Assembly (NCBI RefSeq): GCF_900102965.1
Contig: NZ_FNGM01000007.1
Location: 197,689-261,688, forward strand
DNA from: Paenibacillus jilunlii
Lineage (GTDB): Bacteria > Bacillota > Bacilli > Paenibacillales > Paenibacillaceae
DNA: 64,000 nt
Direction: 5' to 3'
In this document: piece after piece, positions 44,284 through 52,447 of the stretch
Layout: every line of letters begins with the position of its first letter
Position numbering within the stretch: the first letter of the stretch is position 1
Program-made: the position numbers and the translations under genes
Notes under the pieces: model-generated
Seen by the model: only the letters and a program-made list of their open reading frames with translations
Databases searched by the model: none
Told to the model about the DNA's origin: nothing

Positions 44284-44592
44284 ATGATTATCTATGAAGA
44301 CGAGCTGGCTCCCCATACTTTCCCTTTATTGCAACAGCTGCTTCCTGTCCATGTACAGCGGCATATCGTAGATGTTCTTGAATCGAATTCAACCTCTCAT
44401 TTTTACTGTAAAGTTGAGCATCATGCACCCAATGTAAATGTTTTTCTGATTGAACATAATCCCGGAGAGTCATATACAACATGCCATTGCTATGCCTATG
44501 ACCAGATCGGAGAAGATTATCTGTACAACAACATGGCTGTAGAACATGTCCAAGCCGTTGCTGAGTTTATTTCACGGCTTAATCTCCTTTAG
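44284..44592 (+). CDS. small protein of unknown function
   Basis: 102 residues, no membrane helix or signal, acidic overall, with a C-terminal helical segment (VEHVQAVAEFISRLN). AGGAGGG stands 11 nt before the ATG and an AT-rich promoter-like region precedes it, so translation is likely. It converges on, and overlaps by 14 nt, the ribbon-helix-helix gene on the other strand. No family recognised. Confidence 0.7.
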   Translation: MIIYEDELAPHTFPLLQQLLPVHVQRHIVDVLESNSTSHFYCKVEHHAPNVNVFLIEHNPGESYTTCHCYAYDQIGEDYLYNNMAVEHVQAVAEFISRLNLL

Positions 44593-44752
44593 CAGCTTCT
44601 ATTTCTTTCTTGATGCGTTCGTATTCTTCTTCAATCGCTTTGGAGAGCAGTTCGGTTGCCGTCATATTCAGCTTTTTGGCGGCTTCAGCCAATTCTTTTT
44701 TTATGTAGGCCGGTACATCATAATGAAACTTCACCTTATTCCCGTACGCCAA
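44579..44752 (-). CDS. short ribbon-helix-helix (CopG-like) protein
   Basis: 57 residues from a TTG at 44752, 8 nt after AGGAGG. VKFHYDVPAYIKKELAEAAK, then MTATELLSKAIEEEYERIKK, has the strand-helix-turn-helix layout of CopG/Arc DNA-binding dimers. It closely resembles the last ~42 residues of the gene just upstream (KLPYEFQPEIKEKLIEAAAL...), so the two arose by duplication. The TTG lies 12 nt past that gene's stop. It may repress its own promoter or act as an antitoxin; no toxin is evident. Confidence 0.75.
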   Translation of the reverse strand: MAYGNKVKFHYDVPAYIKKELAEAAKKLNMTATELLSKAIEEEYERIKKEIEAAKGD

Positions 44753-44764
44753 TGCAAGTTCCTC

Positions 44765-45130
44765 CTATCCCATGACTTCTTGATATTTCTTTTCAATAAT
44801 CCGGATCAGCAGCTGGGTGGCCGACACATCTTGTAAAGCTGCCGCTTCGATCAACTTCTCCTTAATCTCGGGCTGAAATTCATAAGGCAACTTCAATTTA
44901 GGTTCAACCATCCGGCCATCTAGTGTTTTTTCAGCATCTATGGCAAGCTCCAGCAAAGTTTGAAACGAAGATTCACTAGTGGCCTCTCTTCCGTACTTTG
45001 GCAACACACGCACCAGATATTGCTTTAGGGCTTTTTGATTCTCTTCCGTTATTTCGATACTCAAACCTTCCCCCACAAGCTTAAGCTCACAATCAACGCT
45101 GTAGCCGAACAAGTTAATCGAGTATTTCAT
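44765..45130 (-). CDS. ribbon-helix-helix protein with extra N-terminal domain
   Basis: 121 residues. The first ~75 form an unrecognised alpha/beta domain (YSINLFGYSVDCELKLVGEG start); the last ~42 are a CopG-like ribbon-helix-helix similar to the downstream 57-residue protein. ATG 45130 follows AAAGGAGGC at 6 nt; a longer frame upstream has no ribosome site. Divergent from the YvrJ-like gene, with near-palindromic GTAACG/CGTTAC sequence in between that might be its operator. Confidence 0.75.
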   Translation of the reverse strand: MKYSINLFGYSVDCELKLVGEGLSIEITEENQKALKQYLVRVLPKYGREATSESSFQTLLELAIDAEKTLDGRMVEPKLKLPYEFQPEIKEKLIEAAALQDVSATQLLIRIIEKKYQEVMG

Positions 45131-45154
45131 ATTCAGCCTCCTTTGGTTATCTTT

Positions 45155-45260
45155 TGCTATTATATAGCGATTCGTTACGTTGCACAATATTTATTCCATG
45201 TTTTGGTGAAAAGTGTATTTTATATATAGCGTAACGCAACGTTATATAATATAATATAGG
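45155..45260. promoter_or_regulatory. divergent promoter region with repeated CGTTAC/GTAACG motifs
   Basis: TATATAGCGATTCGTTACGT (about 45161-45180) and TATATAGCGTAACGCAACGT (about 45223-45242, running into TATATAATATAATA) share the half-site TATATAGCG and contain mirrored CGTTAC/GTAACG. This resembles a paired operator overlapping two divergent AT-rich promoters. Confidence 0.5.
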
Positions 45261-45289
45261 CATAAACCTATTGAAAGGATGAGCAAATT

Positions 45290-45517
45290 ATGGATCTGCA
45301 ATCACTTGTACAGTTAGTCGGCAACGTTGGATTTCCAATTGCTTTGTCCATCATTCTTCTCCAAACGATTCTGGTTACATTCAACCGGCAAGTGGAAGGG
45401 CTAGAGAAGCGGTTATCCCAGCTTGAGAAAACAATGAATATGCTGGTCAAGACATTCCATCAGTCTGCCTTACGTGTTCCACCACAAGGACAAAATAAGG
45501 AGGAGAGCAAACACTGA
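45290..45517 (+). CDS. YvrJ-family small membrane protein
   Basis: 75 residues: one membrane helix (about 8-30, LVGNVGFPIALSIILLQTIL) followed by a short coiled coil (VEGLEKRLSQLEKTMNML) and a basic-polar tail. NVGFPIA is the YvrJ-family hallmark. These small proteins resemble phage holins but their role is unknown. Start 10 nt after AAAGGA. Divergent from the ribbon-helix-helix pair. Confidence 0.75.
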   Translation: MDLQSLVQLVGNVGFPIALSIILLQTILVTFNRQVEGLEKRLSQLEKTMNMLVKTFHQSALRVPPQGQNKEESKH

Positions 45518-45597
45518 CTATAATTATTAATCCTTCATGTCAACATTGAAAAAATCACCCCTTCTTAAGACGCGCTTGCCGCTGGATAACCAAAAAA

Positions 45598-45643
45598 ACA
45601 GGACCGCGGATCGAAAGTCTTTCCTTTCAACCCGCAGTCCTGT
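45598..45643 (-). terminator. terminator of the second Amadori operon
   Basis: ACAGGAC..GCGG (45598-45609) pairs with CCGC.GTCCTGT (45632-45643), with inner GAAAG/CTTTC. An A7 run just before it gives U7 on the minus strand. It lies 46 nt past the cupin gene stop. Confidence 0.8.
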
Positions 45644-45688
45644 ATACATTACTCATGCAAAATGAAGATAGGCCTCCCCTTGAATACT

Positions 45689-46102
45689 TTACAGCTTCAA
45701 GATTTTACGCGCTCTTTCCTTAACACCGGCCAGCTCGGATTCAGACATTTCGCAATAGCTGCTGTTTTCTTCCGTGGTATTGGCATGCTGTACATACGCA
45801 AGCTTGGTGTCTTTTTGGACAATGGTATAGAACCAGGTGTTCTTCGGAACATTGTAGACTTTGCCGATTTCCATCTCGATCAGATCAATATCGAACTGGT
45901 CCTTCTTCCGGTCCGCCACCAGGAGTATGGCTTTTCCGTTGATCAGAATGAACTGTTCGTCGGTCTCCAGGTGGACCTCCAGACGGTGGATTCCGTCGAT
46001 GTCGTTATCCGGTTTCCAGTTCTTGATGCACACGAGCCATTCGTCGTTTTTATATACACATTGGATGCCTATGCCGTCATAAGCATATATGTCAGCTTTC
46101 AT
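45689..46102 (-). CDS. cupin-like protein of the second Amadori locus
   Basis: 137 residues. The middle (IHRLEVHLETDEQFILINGKAILL, then EIGKVYNVPKNTWF, about 39-92) fits a small cupin with His and Glu as possible metal ligands. Last gene of the minus-strand operon, 51 nt after the FrlC-like gene. It might be a sugar mutarotase or isomerase helper, but nothing in the sequence decides this. Start after AGAGGGA. Confidence 0.65.
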   Translation of the reverse strand: MKADIYAYDGIGIQCVYKNDEWLVCIKNWKPDNDIDGIHRLEVHLETDEQFILINGKAILLVADRKKDQFDIDLIEMEIGKVYNVPKNTWFYTIVQKDTKLAYVQHANTTEENSSYCEMSESELAGVKERARKILKL

Positions 46103-46153
46103 CTCAAATCCCTCTTTCTCAGCTACTGCAGCTGATATATTTAACTTGTTCGT

Positions 46154-46984
46154 TCATCCCAGGTGCTTGCCGAACCAGGCCAGCGAATCGCGCATCGCTT
46201 TCTCCGGGTCCAGCACATATCTCCGGTCCAGCAGCTCAAGGCCTAAATATCCCTTATACCCGCTGTCATTCAGCGCCTGCAGTGCTTCTTCCAGCGGCAG
46301 CCCGCCTTCGCCGGGTACCAGATGTCCTCCGGGGTTGCCGTCTACAAAGTGCACGTACCCCAGGTTACCGCCCAGTTCTCTGATAAAGTCGTGAATCGTA
46401 TCTTTTCCTGTAACCGCCATGACATCCGTATCCGCCAGCCCCTTCAGGTTCGGGCTCCCAACCTCTTTAATCATTCGGGAGATATGCTCGGCGCTGTTAA
46501 ATACATGGGTCGAATATGAGGTAAACGCTTCCACAGGTAAGATTATGCCTTCTTTTTCTGCGGTTTTGCAGATCTCGCCAAGCGATTCCCTGCACCATTT
46601 CCACATTTCCGACTCATCTTCATCCAGATAGGCGAGTCCTGTAGTCACCAGCATCTGGTCACACTCCAGAAGAGCGGCCACTTCAATATGCCGGCAGAAA
46701 AATTCCACGCTTTTCTTGCGGTACACCGGGTCCGGATGACTGATACTGATCGGGTAGACACTCTGTTCCGGGGTAAGGCAAATGACTTTGAGTCCCCGGT
46801 CTTTTATTTTCCGCTTCAGGTGCTGAACATCCTGCGGGGTGTAATAATCCAGGTGGAAATGAGGACCCGACGCCCACAGTTCAATATTTTCGAATCCGAG
46901 CCGGGCGGCCGAATCCAGAAAATAATCCAGTGAATAGCGTTTGTAATGAAAGTTAGCAGCGGCAACTTGATTAAGCTGTATCAT
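46154..46984 (-). CDS. FrlC-like sugar epimerase/isomerase (TIM barrel)
   Basis: 276 residues, the same length as E. coli FrlC, with xylose-isomerase-like AP_endonuc_2 fold. Metal-ligand positions appear in PVEAF (~150), LADTD (~185), GYVHFVDGN (~210) and LGLEL (~250); HLVPGEGGLPLEEAL near the end is FrlC-like. FrlC interconverts fructoselysine and psicoselysine at C3, so this enzyme probably brings epimeric Amadori compounds into the pathway. Tagatose/psicose epimerase is an alternative. Downstream of the Dcu-type carrier by 68 nt. Start after GGGAGGAAG. Confidence 0.78.
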   Translation of the reverse strand: MIQLNQVAAANFHYKRYSLDYFLDSAARLGFENIELWASGPHFHLDYYTPQDVQHLKRKIKDRGLKVICLTPEQSVYPISISHPDPVYRKKSVEFFCRHIEVAALLECDQMLVTTGLAYLDEDESEMWKWCRESLGEICKTAEKEGIILPVEAFTSYSTHVFNSAEHISRMIKEVGSPNLKGLADTDVMAVTGKDTIHDFIRELGGNLGYVHFVDGNPGGHLVPGEGGLPLEEALQALNDSGYKGYLGLELLDRRYVLDPEKAMRDSLAWFGKHLG

Positions 46985-47052
46985 AATAATCTTCTTCCTC
47001 CCTTGTTATCCTTCATATAATCCATACTTCTACACCTGAATTCGTGATACAC

Positions 47053-48372
47053 CTAGATAAGAGCGTTTCCAATTAAAGTGGCGGTGACTACAGATACTAC
47101 TATGTTAATCATCCCTGGCAGCATGAAGCTGTGATTCAGCACGAACCTGCCGATTCTGGTGGTTCCCGCCGTATCAAAGGAGATGGCTGCAAGGCACTGG
47201 GCGGATACTGGCAAAAAGAAGTTGGCGTTAACGGCCATCCACGCGCCAACGATGATGTACGCCGGCAGATCAAGGCCAATGGCAATCGGGATCATAATTA
47301 ATGTCGTAGCGCCTTGACTGGTCGTTAAAGCGGCAACGATAAACATGATTACAGCAAGCATCCACGGCTGGCTGTTAACAACCGCAGCCACATGCTCTTG
47401 GATAAACTCCGTTTGTCCGCCGATAAAGGTGTTGCTCATCCAGGCCAATCCGAAAGCGCAAACCATGGCCAGCGCCCCGGCCCGGAAGATGGTGCCGTTA
47501 AGAATCGTTTCAATCGCCGGACGGCAGATGATAATAATCAGCGAAGCACAGACCAGCATAATAATTTCGATGGTATGCGCCATCGTTAACACAGTCGTTA
47601 CGCCGTCTACAGTCCAGGAAGGGCGCAGATCGGGGAACAGCCCCAGAATGACAATGGACAGAACCGCGAGCAGGAACAGCACTACTGAAGCTTTTGCACC
47701 CTTCGGCGTCGCCTTTTTCTCCGGTTGCTCTTCCGGTGCGCTCTCAACCAAACCTTCAGCAAGTCTGCGCAGATACTCCGGATCTTCCGCCAGCTCCTTC
47801 CCTTTGCGCAGTGTAAGCAGAGCACTTACAATGACTCCCAGCAGGGTAGCTGGAATGGCGATGGACAAAATCGTACCGAGACCCACACCAAGCGGAGCCA
47901 TCAGTCCAAGCATGGCAGCGGTCGCCGCCGACACCGGCGAACAGGTGATAGCCTGCTGGGATGCAATGATGCTGTTCGATATCGGCCGCTCCGGACGGAT
48001 TCCGCTGTCAATAGCCAGCTTATTGATAATGGGCAGCAGACTGTATACAACATGCCCTGTTCCCGACAGGAAAGTGAACAGCCAGCAAATAACGGGAGCG
48101 ACAATGGTGATATTCTTCGGTGATTTGTGCAGCAGTTTTTCCGCGACGTGAACAAGAAAGTTCAACCCGCTCGAAGATTGGAGTGCCGAGGCAGCCAGCA
48201 CAACCCCCAGAATAATGAGCATAACATCGACGGGAGGGGATGCAGGCTGAACATGAAAGATAAATACGAAGATCGCAACACCGACACCGCCGAGCAAGCC
48301 CATAAATACGTCGCCGACCCGGGCGCCAAAGAAAATGAGCAAAAAGATGATTAAGAGTTCTAACCAAAACAT
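47053..48372 (-). CDS. Dcu-family transporter, FraA-like
   Basis: 439-residue carrier with 10-12 membrane helices, of the anaerobic C4-dicarboxylate uptake (DcuA/DcuB) family. Its place behind FraB- and FraD-like genes matches Salmonella fraA, a Dcu-type carrier for fructose-asparagine. A hydrophilic loop near 235-260 (EEQPEKKATPKG) separates the two halves. ATG 48372 is chosen behind AAGGGGA; a longer upstream frame (to 48684) lacks a signal and overlaps the kinase gene. Confidence 0.85.
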   Translation of the reverse strand: MFWLELLIIFLLIFFGARVGDVFMGLLGGVGVAIFVFIFHVQPASPPVDVMLIILGVVLAASALQSSSGLNFLVHVAEKLLHKSPKNITIVAPVICWLFTFLSGTGHVVYSLLPIINKLAIDSGIRPERPISNSIIASQQAITCSPVSAATAAMLGLMAPLGVGLGTILSIAIPATLLGVIVSALLTLRKGKELAEDPEYLRRLAEGLVESAPEEQPEKKATPKGAKASVVLFLLAVLSIVILGLFPDLRPSWTVDGVTTVLTMAHTIEIIMLVCASLIIIICRPAIETILNGTIFRAGALAMVCAFGLAWMSNTFIGGQTEFIQEHVAAVVNSQPWMLAVIMFIVAALTTSQGATTLIMIPIAIGLDLPAYIIVGAWMAVNANFFLPVSAQCLAAISFDTAGTTRIGRFVLNHSFMLPGMINIVVSVVTATLIGNALI

Positions 48373-48449
48373 AAAAATGTCCCCTTTTTGTTTGTACTGA
48401 ACACGCTTACAAATTAAGGTAAAAGGAGGGGAGCCTCCCCCATTGGCTG

Positions 48450-49316
48450 TTATACCAATGGGGTGCCGAAGCCGAATGCACCGTTGACCCGGCATATTTC
48501 CGCTGCAAACTCCGCTCCCTTGCTCATGCTGCTCTTGATCTTGCCAAGCATTTCGCTCTCCTGGCCAAATTCGATCCTGCCGTCCGAATTCCGGATCAGC
48601 TCCACGAGAAAAGCAGTGATATAAGAATCTCCCGCTCCCATCGTATCCACCGCTTCGGTCGAAACTGCCGGATGGTAGATCCACTGATCGCCGAAAAGGG
48701 CATACGACCCGTTCTCCCCTACTGTTCCGACCACAATTTTAGATCCGAACCGCTGCGCCTTCCGCATTTCCCTCTCCCGTTCTTCTGCAGTCAAATGGCT
48801 GCATGATAGAAAGGAAATGTCCACATTCGGGCATACCTGCTCCAGATATCCGTCATTCCAGCGGACCGAAAAGTCATACGAAATAGGGACACCACTCTCC
48901 CGGAGTACGGTCAGGTCCTGTTCTATATAGCTGTTCAAGCTAGTGTGGATCACAGCAAATTGTTTGATGTAATCCAGATCGCTTTTGGTGAATTGCCATG
49001 CATGTTCCTTGGCGATTCCGCCCTTGTTCGATCCCAGGAATACGCGGTCGCCGTCTTCCAGGGTGACACGCGCATAGCCGTTCTCCCCTTCATACTCGCG
49101 GCAGCAGCTGCGGTCAATCTTCAGCTCGTCAATCACCTGGCGGATATACCCGGCGACTTCATCGCTGCCGAATTTGCCCAGATACGCAGACTCCATGCCG
49201 CACATGGTAGCGTATACACTGAAGTTCAAGGCATTTCCACCAGGGTACATAATGCCCTGGTGGACGTACTTATCCACTACATTGTCGCCAATTCCGATTA
49301 CCTTATACTGTTTCAT
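48450..49316 (-). CDS. fraD: PfkB-family kinase, FraD/FrlD-like
   Basis: 288-residue fructosamine 6-kinase of the ribokinase family; same layout as the paralogue at 32039. Motifs MYPGGNALNFS (23-33) and DTMGAGDSYITAF (224-236, base Asp230). It should phosphorylate the imported fructose-amino acid at C6. It follows the deglycase gene by 39 nt. Two differently diverged copies in one window suggest different substrates. Start after AGAGGGGA. Confidence 0.85.
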   Translation of the reverse strand: MKQYKVIGIGDNVVDKYVHQGIMYPGGNALNFSVYATMCGMESAYLGKFGSDEVAGYIRQVIDELKIDRSCCREYEGENGYARVTLEDGDRVFLGSNKGGIAKEHAWQFTKSDLDYIKQFAVIHTSLNSYIEQDLTVLRESGVPISYDFSVRWNDGYLEQVCPNVDISFLSCSHLTAEEREREMRKAQRFGSKIVVGTVGENGSYALFGDQWIYHPAVSTEAVDTMGAGDSYITAFLVELIRNSDGRIEFGQESEMLGKIKSSMSKGAEFAAEICRVNGAFGFGTPLV

Positions 49317-49355
49317 AAGAATATCCCCTCTGAAGACTGCTGAAATAAGCAGAGA

Positions 49356-50330
49356 TTAATATTCAACCTTCCACATGTATCTGCGGGTGGTAAGCGGATG
49401 TTCTCTTTCCACAGCCAAAGCCTGATTGTAAACAGGATACACGTTGTTAAACAAGGAGTGATTGAAGTAGTCGACGACCGAGCTGTCGATAGTAGACAAT
49501 CCGAGATCCTTTGCGTCCAGCACTTCCACCCGCTTGGCGTACCGGTTAAGGAAGCTCAGTGCTCTCTCGTCAAGCGCCCGGGTGCTGCCTTCCGATACCT
49601 GAATGACGAACGGAATTTCGGCGTCCGTAATTTCAAATGGTCCATGGAAGTATTCTCCGGAATGGATGCTCGCAGAGTTGATCCACTGCATTTCCATAAA
49701 GATACAGATGCTTTCCATATAAGCCGCGCCATAGCCCGCTCCGCTGGCCATTGTATAGATAACGGAGTCGTCTTTGTGTTTCCGGGCAAATGTCAGGGCG
49801 CGGTTCGCCACATGCTTGCAGGCCTGCTTCACAATCCGGTCAATTCTCGATACACCGTCCATGAATTTATCGTAGTTCTCGTATCCTTCCGTCTGTTTCA
49901 GAATTTCCACCGCCGTCATCAGCGCTTGGACCGTCTTCTCTCCGGCGATATCTTTATTTTCTCCAAAGGAATACTTCACCACGTAATCCGCATATTCCGT
50001 GATAGGAGAATCTTCAATCCAGGTAAGCGCAATAACCGGTACCCCTGCTTTTTTGCCCAGTTCTGCGGCTTTTACTGTTTCCGGCGTATTGCCTTTATGG
50101 GAAGCTACAACCAGCACTGAATTTTCCCCGAATGCCTTAGGCGTGTTGTGTACGAACTCATTGCTGTTGTACAGGCCTACTTTAATATCTTTAGCTTCTT
50201 TCTCAAGAAACGTCTTGGCTGGGTAGAATGCTCCGTAAGAACCTCCGCAAGCTGCATAGTAGACCTGCTTGATGCCGCCAGCCTCTTTTTTATCCGCTGT
50301 AATTTGCTCGATGATTTGTTTGATATCCAT
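49356..50330 (-). CDS. fraB: SIS-domain deglycase, FraB/FrlB-like
   Basis: 324 residues with two SIS domains; splits 6-phosphofructosyl-amino acid. The catalytic-region motif MEMQW...HSGEYFHGPFE (212-233) has E213, H223, E226 and H229, identical in pattern to the paralogue at 32867. ATG 50330 is chosen behind AGGGGAG; a longer frame to 50450 would run through the operator and lacks a ribosome site. First gene of a five-gene operon. Confidence 0.88.
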   Translation of the reverse strand: MDIKQIIEQITADKKEAGGIKQVYYAACGGSYGAFYPAKTFLEKEAKDIKVGLYNSNEFVHNTPKAFGENSVLVVASHKGNTPETVKAAELGKKAGVPVIALTWIEDSPITEYADYVVKYSFGENKDIAGEKTVQALMTAVEILKQTEGYENYDKFMDGVSRIDRIVKQACKHVANRALTFARKHKDDSVIYTMASGAGYGAAYMESICIFMEMQWINSASIHSGEYFHGPFEITDAEIPFVIQVSEGSTRALDERALSFLNRYAKRVEVLDAKDLGLSTIDSSVVDYFNHSLFNNVYPVYNQALAVEREHPLTTRRYMWKVEY

Positions 50331-50344
50331 TCTGTTTCTCCCCT

Positions 50345-50436
50345 TGTATGATACATTTATTGGCTTTACATTCCACGCCGGCTTTTGTATGGGAATGTCA
50401 TGAACAAATAATAACACAAAGCAATACATGGCGCAA
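50345..50436 (-). promoter_or_regulatory. promoter and operators of the fraB operon
   Basis: On the minus strand TTGCGC (50431-50436), 17 bp, TATTAT (50408-50413). ATGTATTGC lies inside the spacer (50421-50429) and recurs at 50578-50586 on the side of the divergent GntR gene. TGTATGATACA (50345-50355) is a perfect palindrome just before the start codon. These TGTAT-based motifs are candidate sites for the divergent regulator. Confidence 0.6.
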
Positions 50437-50695
50437 GAGAGGGCTTTCATTTTTTATGAAATTTCTAATTCAAGCCTATTTCGGAACAGTTACGACAATA
50501 TTTGGAATGAAAAGAGATGTAAACTGTTAACAAATTGTATATATTGTTATACTATAGAGATATGTGAGTAGTACATTGCAATACATTTCGCAAGGCGGAT
50601 GTCATATGATTCTGATGCCATGCCGGTAAAACCTTGCCCATTTCCAGCCATAGTGCAAATTTTATAACCGATTTTCGAACCTGGAGGTATAACGA

Positions 50696-51406
50696 ATGCT
50701 AGACCATTCCGAATCATCGCCGCTGTACAAGCAGCTGCAAGAGAAAATATTAGATTCCATCCGTGACGGTACACTGAAGCCGGGGGATAAACTTCCTACA
50801 GAGCTGGAATTAAGCGAAACGAATCAGGTAAGCCGCGTAACGGTCCGGGCCGCCCTGGATACACTCACCTCGGAAGGCTACCTGGTGCGGATTCCGGGTA
50901 AAGGCACATTCATTACAAAAGACAAAATTCAAAAAAATGTTGCCGAGACGATCGGATTCAGCGATACATGCAGGCTGCAGAATAAGACGCCCGGCGCCAA
51001 AGTCATCAAATGCCTGATTGAAGAAGCCACCGCAGCGGATCAGGAGCATCTGGGCCTGAGCCCCGGAGACAAAGTGATTAACATTGAACGTATCCGGTAT
51101 GCCGACAACGTCCCCATCTCGGTGGAGTATTCGCGTTTCCCCTCTTCCTATTCTTTTTTGCTTAAGGAGGATTTGAACGATAAGTCGCTGTATGAAATTT
51201 TAAGAAGCAATTACAAAGTTTCCTTCGGGCATTCAAGAAAATATATTGTCATGGAGTATGCCTCCTTTGATGTGGCCACTTATTTGAATATAGAGGAAGG
51301 TTATCCGCTGCTCAGCATCCGAAGCACGGTGTCCAGTCCGGACGGACAAAAAATCCACCGCTCCAAGCAGCTCATATTAGGGGATAAATTCGAGTTGATT
51401 GTGTAA
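50696..51406 (+). CDS. GntR-family regulator, HutC/UTRA subfamily (FraR-like)
   Basis: 236 residues: winged helix ~10-75 (LSETNQVSRVTVRAALDTL) and UTRA domain ~95-232 (ending SKQLILGDKFEL). Divergent from the fraB operon and similar in size and ending to the GntR protein at 31229. It should repress both directions until a 6-phosphofructosyl-amino acid accumulates. Start 8 nt after GGAGG. Strong terminator follows. Confidence 0.92.
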   Translation: MLDHSESSPLYKQLQEKILDSIRDGTLKPGDKLPTELELSETNQVSRVTVRAALDTLTSEGYLVRIPGKGTFITKDKIQKNVAETIGFSDTCRLQNKTPGAKVIKCLIEEATAADQEHLGLSPGDKVINIERIRYADNVPISVEYSRFPSSYSFLLKEDLNDKSLYEILRSNYKVSFGHSRKYIVMEYASFDVATYLNIEEGYPLLSIRSTVSSPDGQKIHRSKQLILGDKFELIV

Positions 51407-51420
51407 TCCCGCATAACAGA

Positions 51421-51473
51421 GAAGGGCTGTCTCCACCGCAAACCCTGCGATGCAGACAGCCCTTCATTTTTTT
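51421..51473 (+). terminator. strong terminator after the fraR-like gene
   Basis: GAAGGGCTGTCT (51421-51432) pairs perfectly with AGACAGCCCTTC (51454-51465), followed by a run of eight T. It separates the regulator from the convergent LCP gene. Confidence 0.92.
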
Positions 51474-51491
51474 GTATGAACCCTATGTAAG

Positions 51492-52358
51492 TTAACCCCA
51501 CCTACTCAGCAATTCCAAAATGATGAGCAATTTCCGGGTATCCAGTGCGGGCAGGGCCAGCGGTTTGCGCAGCTTCTGCAGCTTGACCAGCAAATCCTCC
51601 TTGTTGGCATAGACAAAAGGGCTCTTCCAGCTTGATTCCAGGGTAATCAGCTCGCTTGCCGCAGGCTTCATCGACGGATAATTCAGAATCCAGCTCCGCA
51701 GCTGATCCTTGCCGATATCCGTGCCGTCCGCATTATCCACATACCGCATATCCATCAGCACATCGATATCCAGCCCGCCAAGCACATCCACAATACTGCT
51801 GAACGCCTCAAAGTTAATCAGAATCATGTGATCGATATCCATCTGCAGAATATCGCCGTAGAACTCTCTGGTCTTGCTTAAATCCTCACCCTTGTTATGC
51901 GCATAATAATAAGCATAGCAGTAATTGGCTTTATGTGTACCAACCTCACTGCTTGCGATCTTCATATCCCGGGGAATGGACAGGATCGACTGGTTCCTGC
52001 TCACAGGCTCATAGACCACTGGCATCAGCACATCCGTGTTCAGCGTTCCGCCGCTGCCGCTCCTGTTGTCGACACCGGCGAGCAGAAAGGTGAGCGGTTT
52101 ACTCTCCTCTTCTGCATTAACCGCCGCAGCGGCTGCAGAAGCTGTAGGCACGGGTGACGCTGGTCCGGCTGTCTCGCTGGGGGCAGAGCCTGCCGCCGAG
52201 ATCCGGTCAAGCGCCCGTTCCGCCTTGTAATAGAGCGTTCCCGCATAGACTGCGCCGGCGATCAGGCAAGTGCCGAGCACCGCGGACAGGGTGAGCAGTG
52301 TTTTTCGGGTGCGGACTTTTCCCCGTTTGGCTTTCCTTCTCTTGCTTCTTTCCTCCAT
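51492..52358 (-). CDS. LytR-CpsA-Psr (LCP) family protein, atypically short
   Basis: 288 residues: basic N-terminus, one membrane helix (~20-42), Ala/Pro-rich linker, then an LCP core: NTDVLMPVVYEP, QSILSIPRDMKI (~126-137), MILINFEAFSSIVDVLGGLDI (~182-202). LCP enzymes move teichoic acid or polysaccharide from undecaprenyl phosphate to peptidoglycan. The segment that usually follows (a GxQxLxGxxALxYxRxR-type motif with catalytic Arg) is not found; after GGLDIDVLMDMRYVD the protein jumps to a helical end. It may be degenerate or specialised. Confidence 0.75.
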   Translation of the reverse strand: MEERSKRRKAKRGKVRTRKTLLTLSAVLGTCLIAGAVYAGTLYYKAERALDRISAAGSAPSETAGPASPVPTASAAAAAVNAEEESKPLTFLLAGVDNRSGSGGTLNTDVLMPVVYEPVSRNQSILSIPRDMKIASSEVGTHKANYCYAYYYAHNKGEDLSKTREFYGDILQMDIDHMILINFEAFSSIVDVLGGLDIDVLMDMRYVDNADGTDIGKDQLRSWILNYPSMKPAASELITLESSWKSPFVYANKEDLLVKLQKLRKPLALPALDTRKLLIILELLSRWG

Positions 52359-52447
52359 TCCTTTCCTCCTGCTTCATCTCATTTCCGATCCGCTGGCCTG
52401 CAAAAGTTGTATAATAAGTAGAACTTATAGAAAAAGGATGTCCTGAC

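Noticed and set aside
48373..48684. N-terminal extension of the Dcu-type transporter
   Set aside because: It runs antisense-like through the kinase 3' end in another frame, is hydrophilic and lacks a start signal; ATG 48372 has one.
50331..50450. N-terminal extension of the FraB-like gene
   Set aside because: It crosses the promoter and operator palindromes; ATG 50330 with AGGGGAG matches the family N-terminus.
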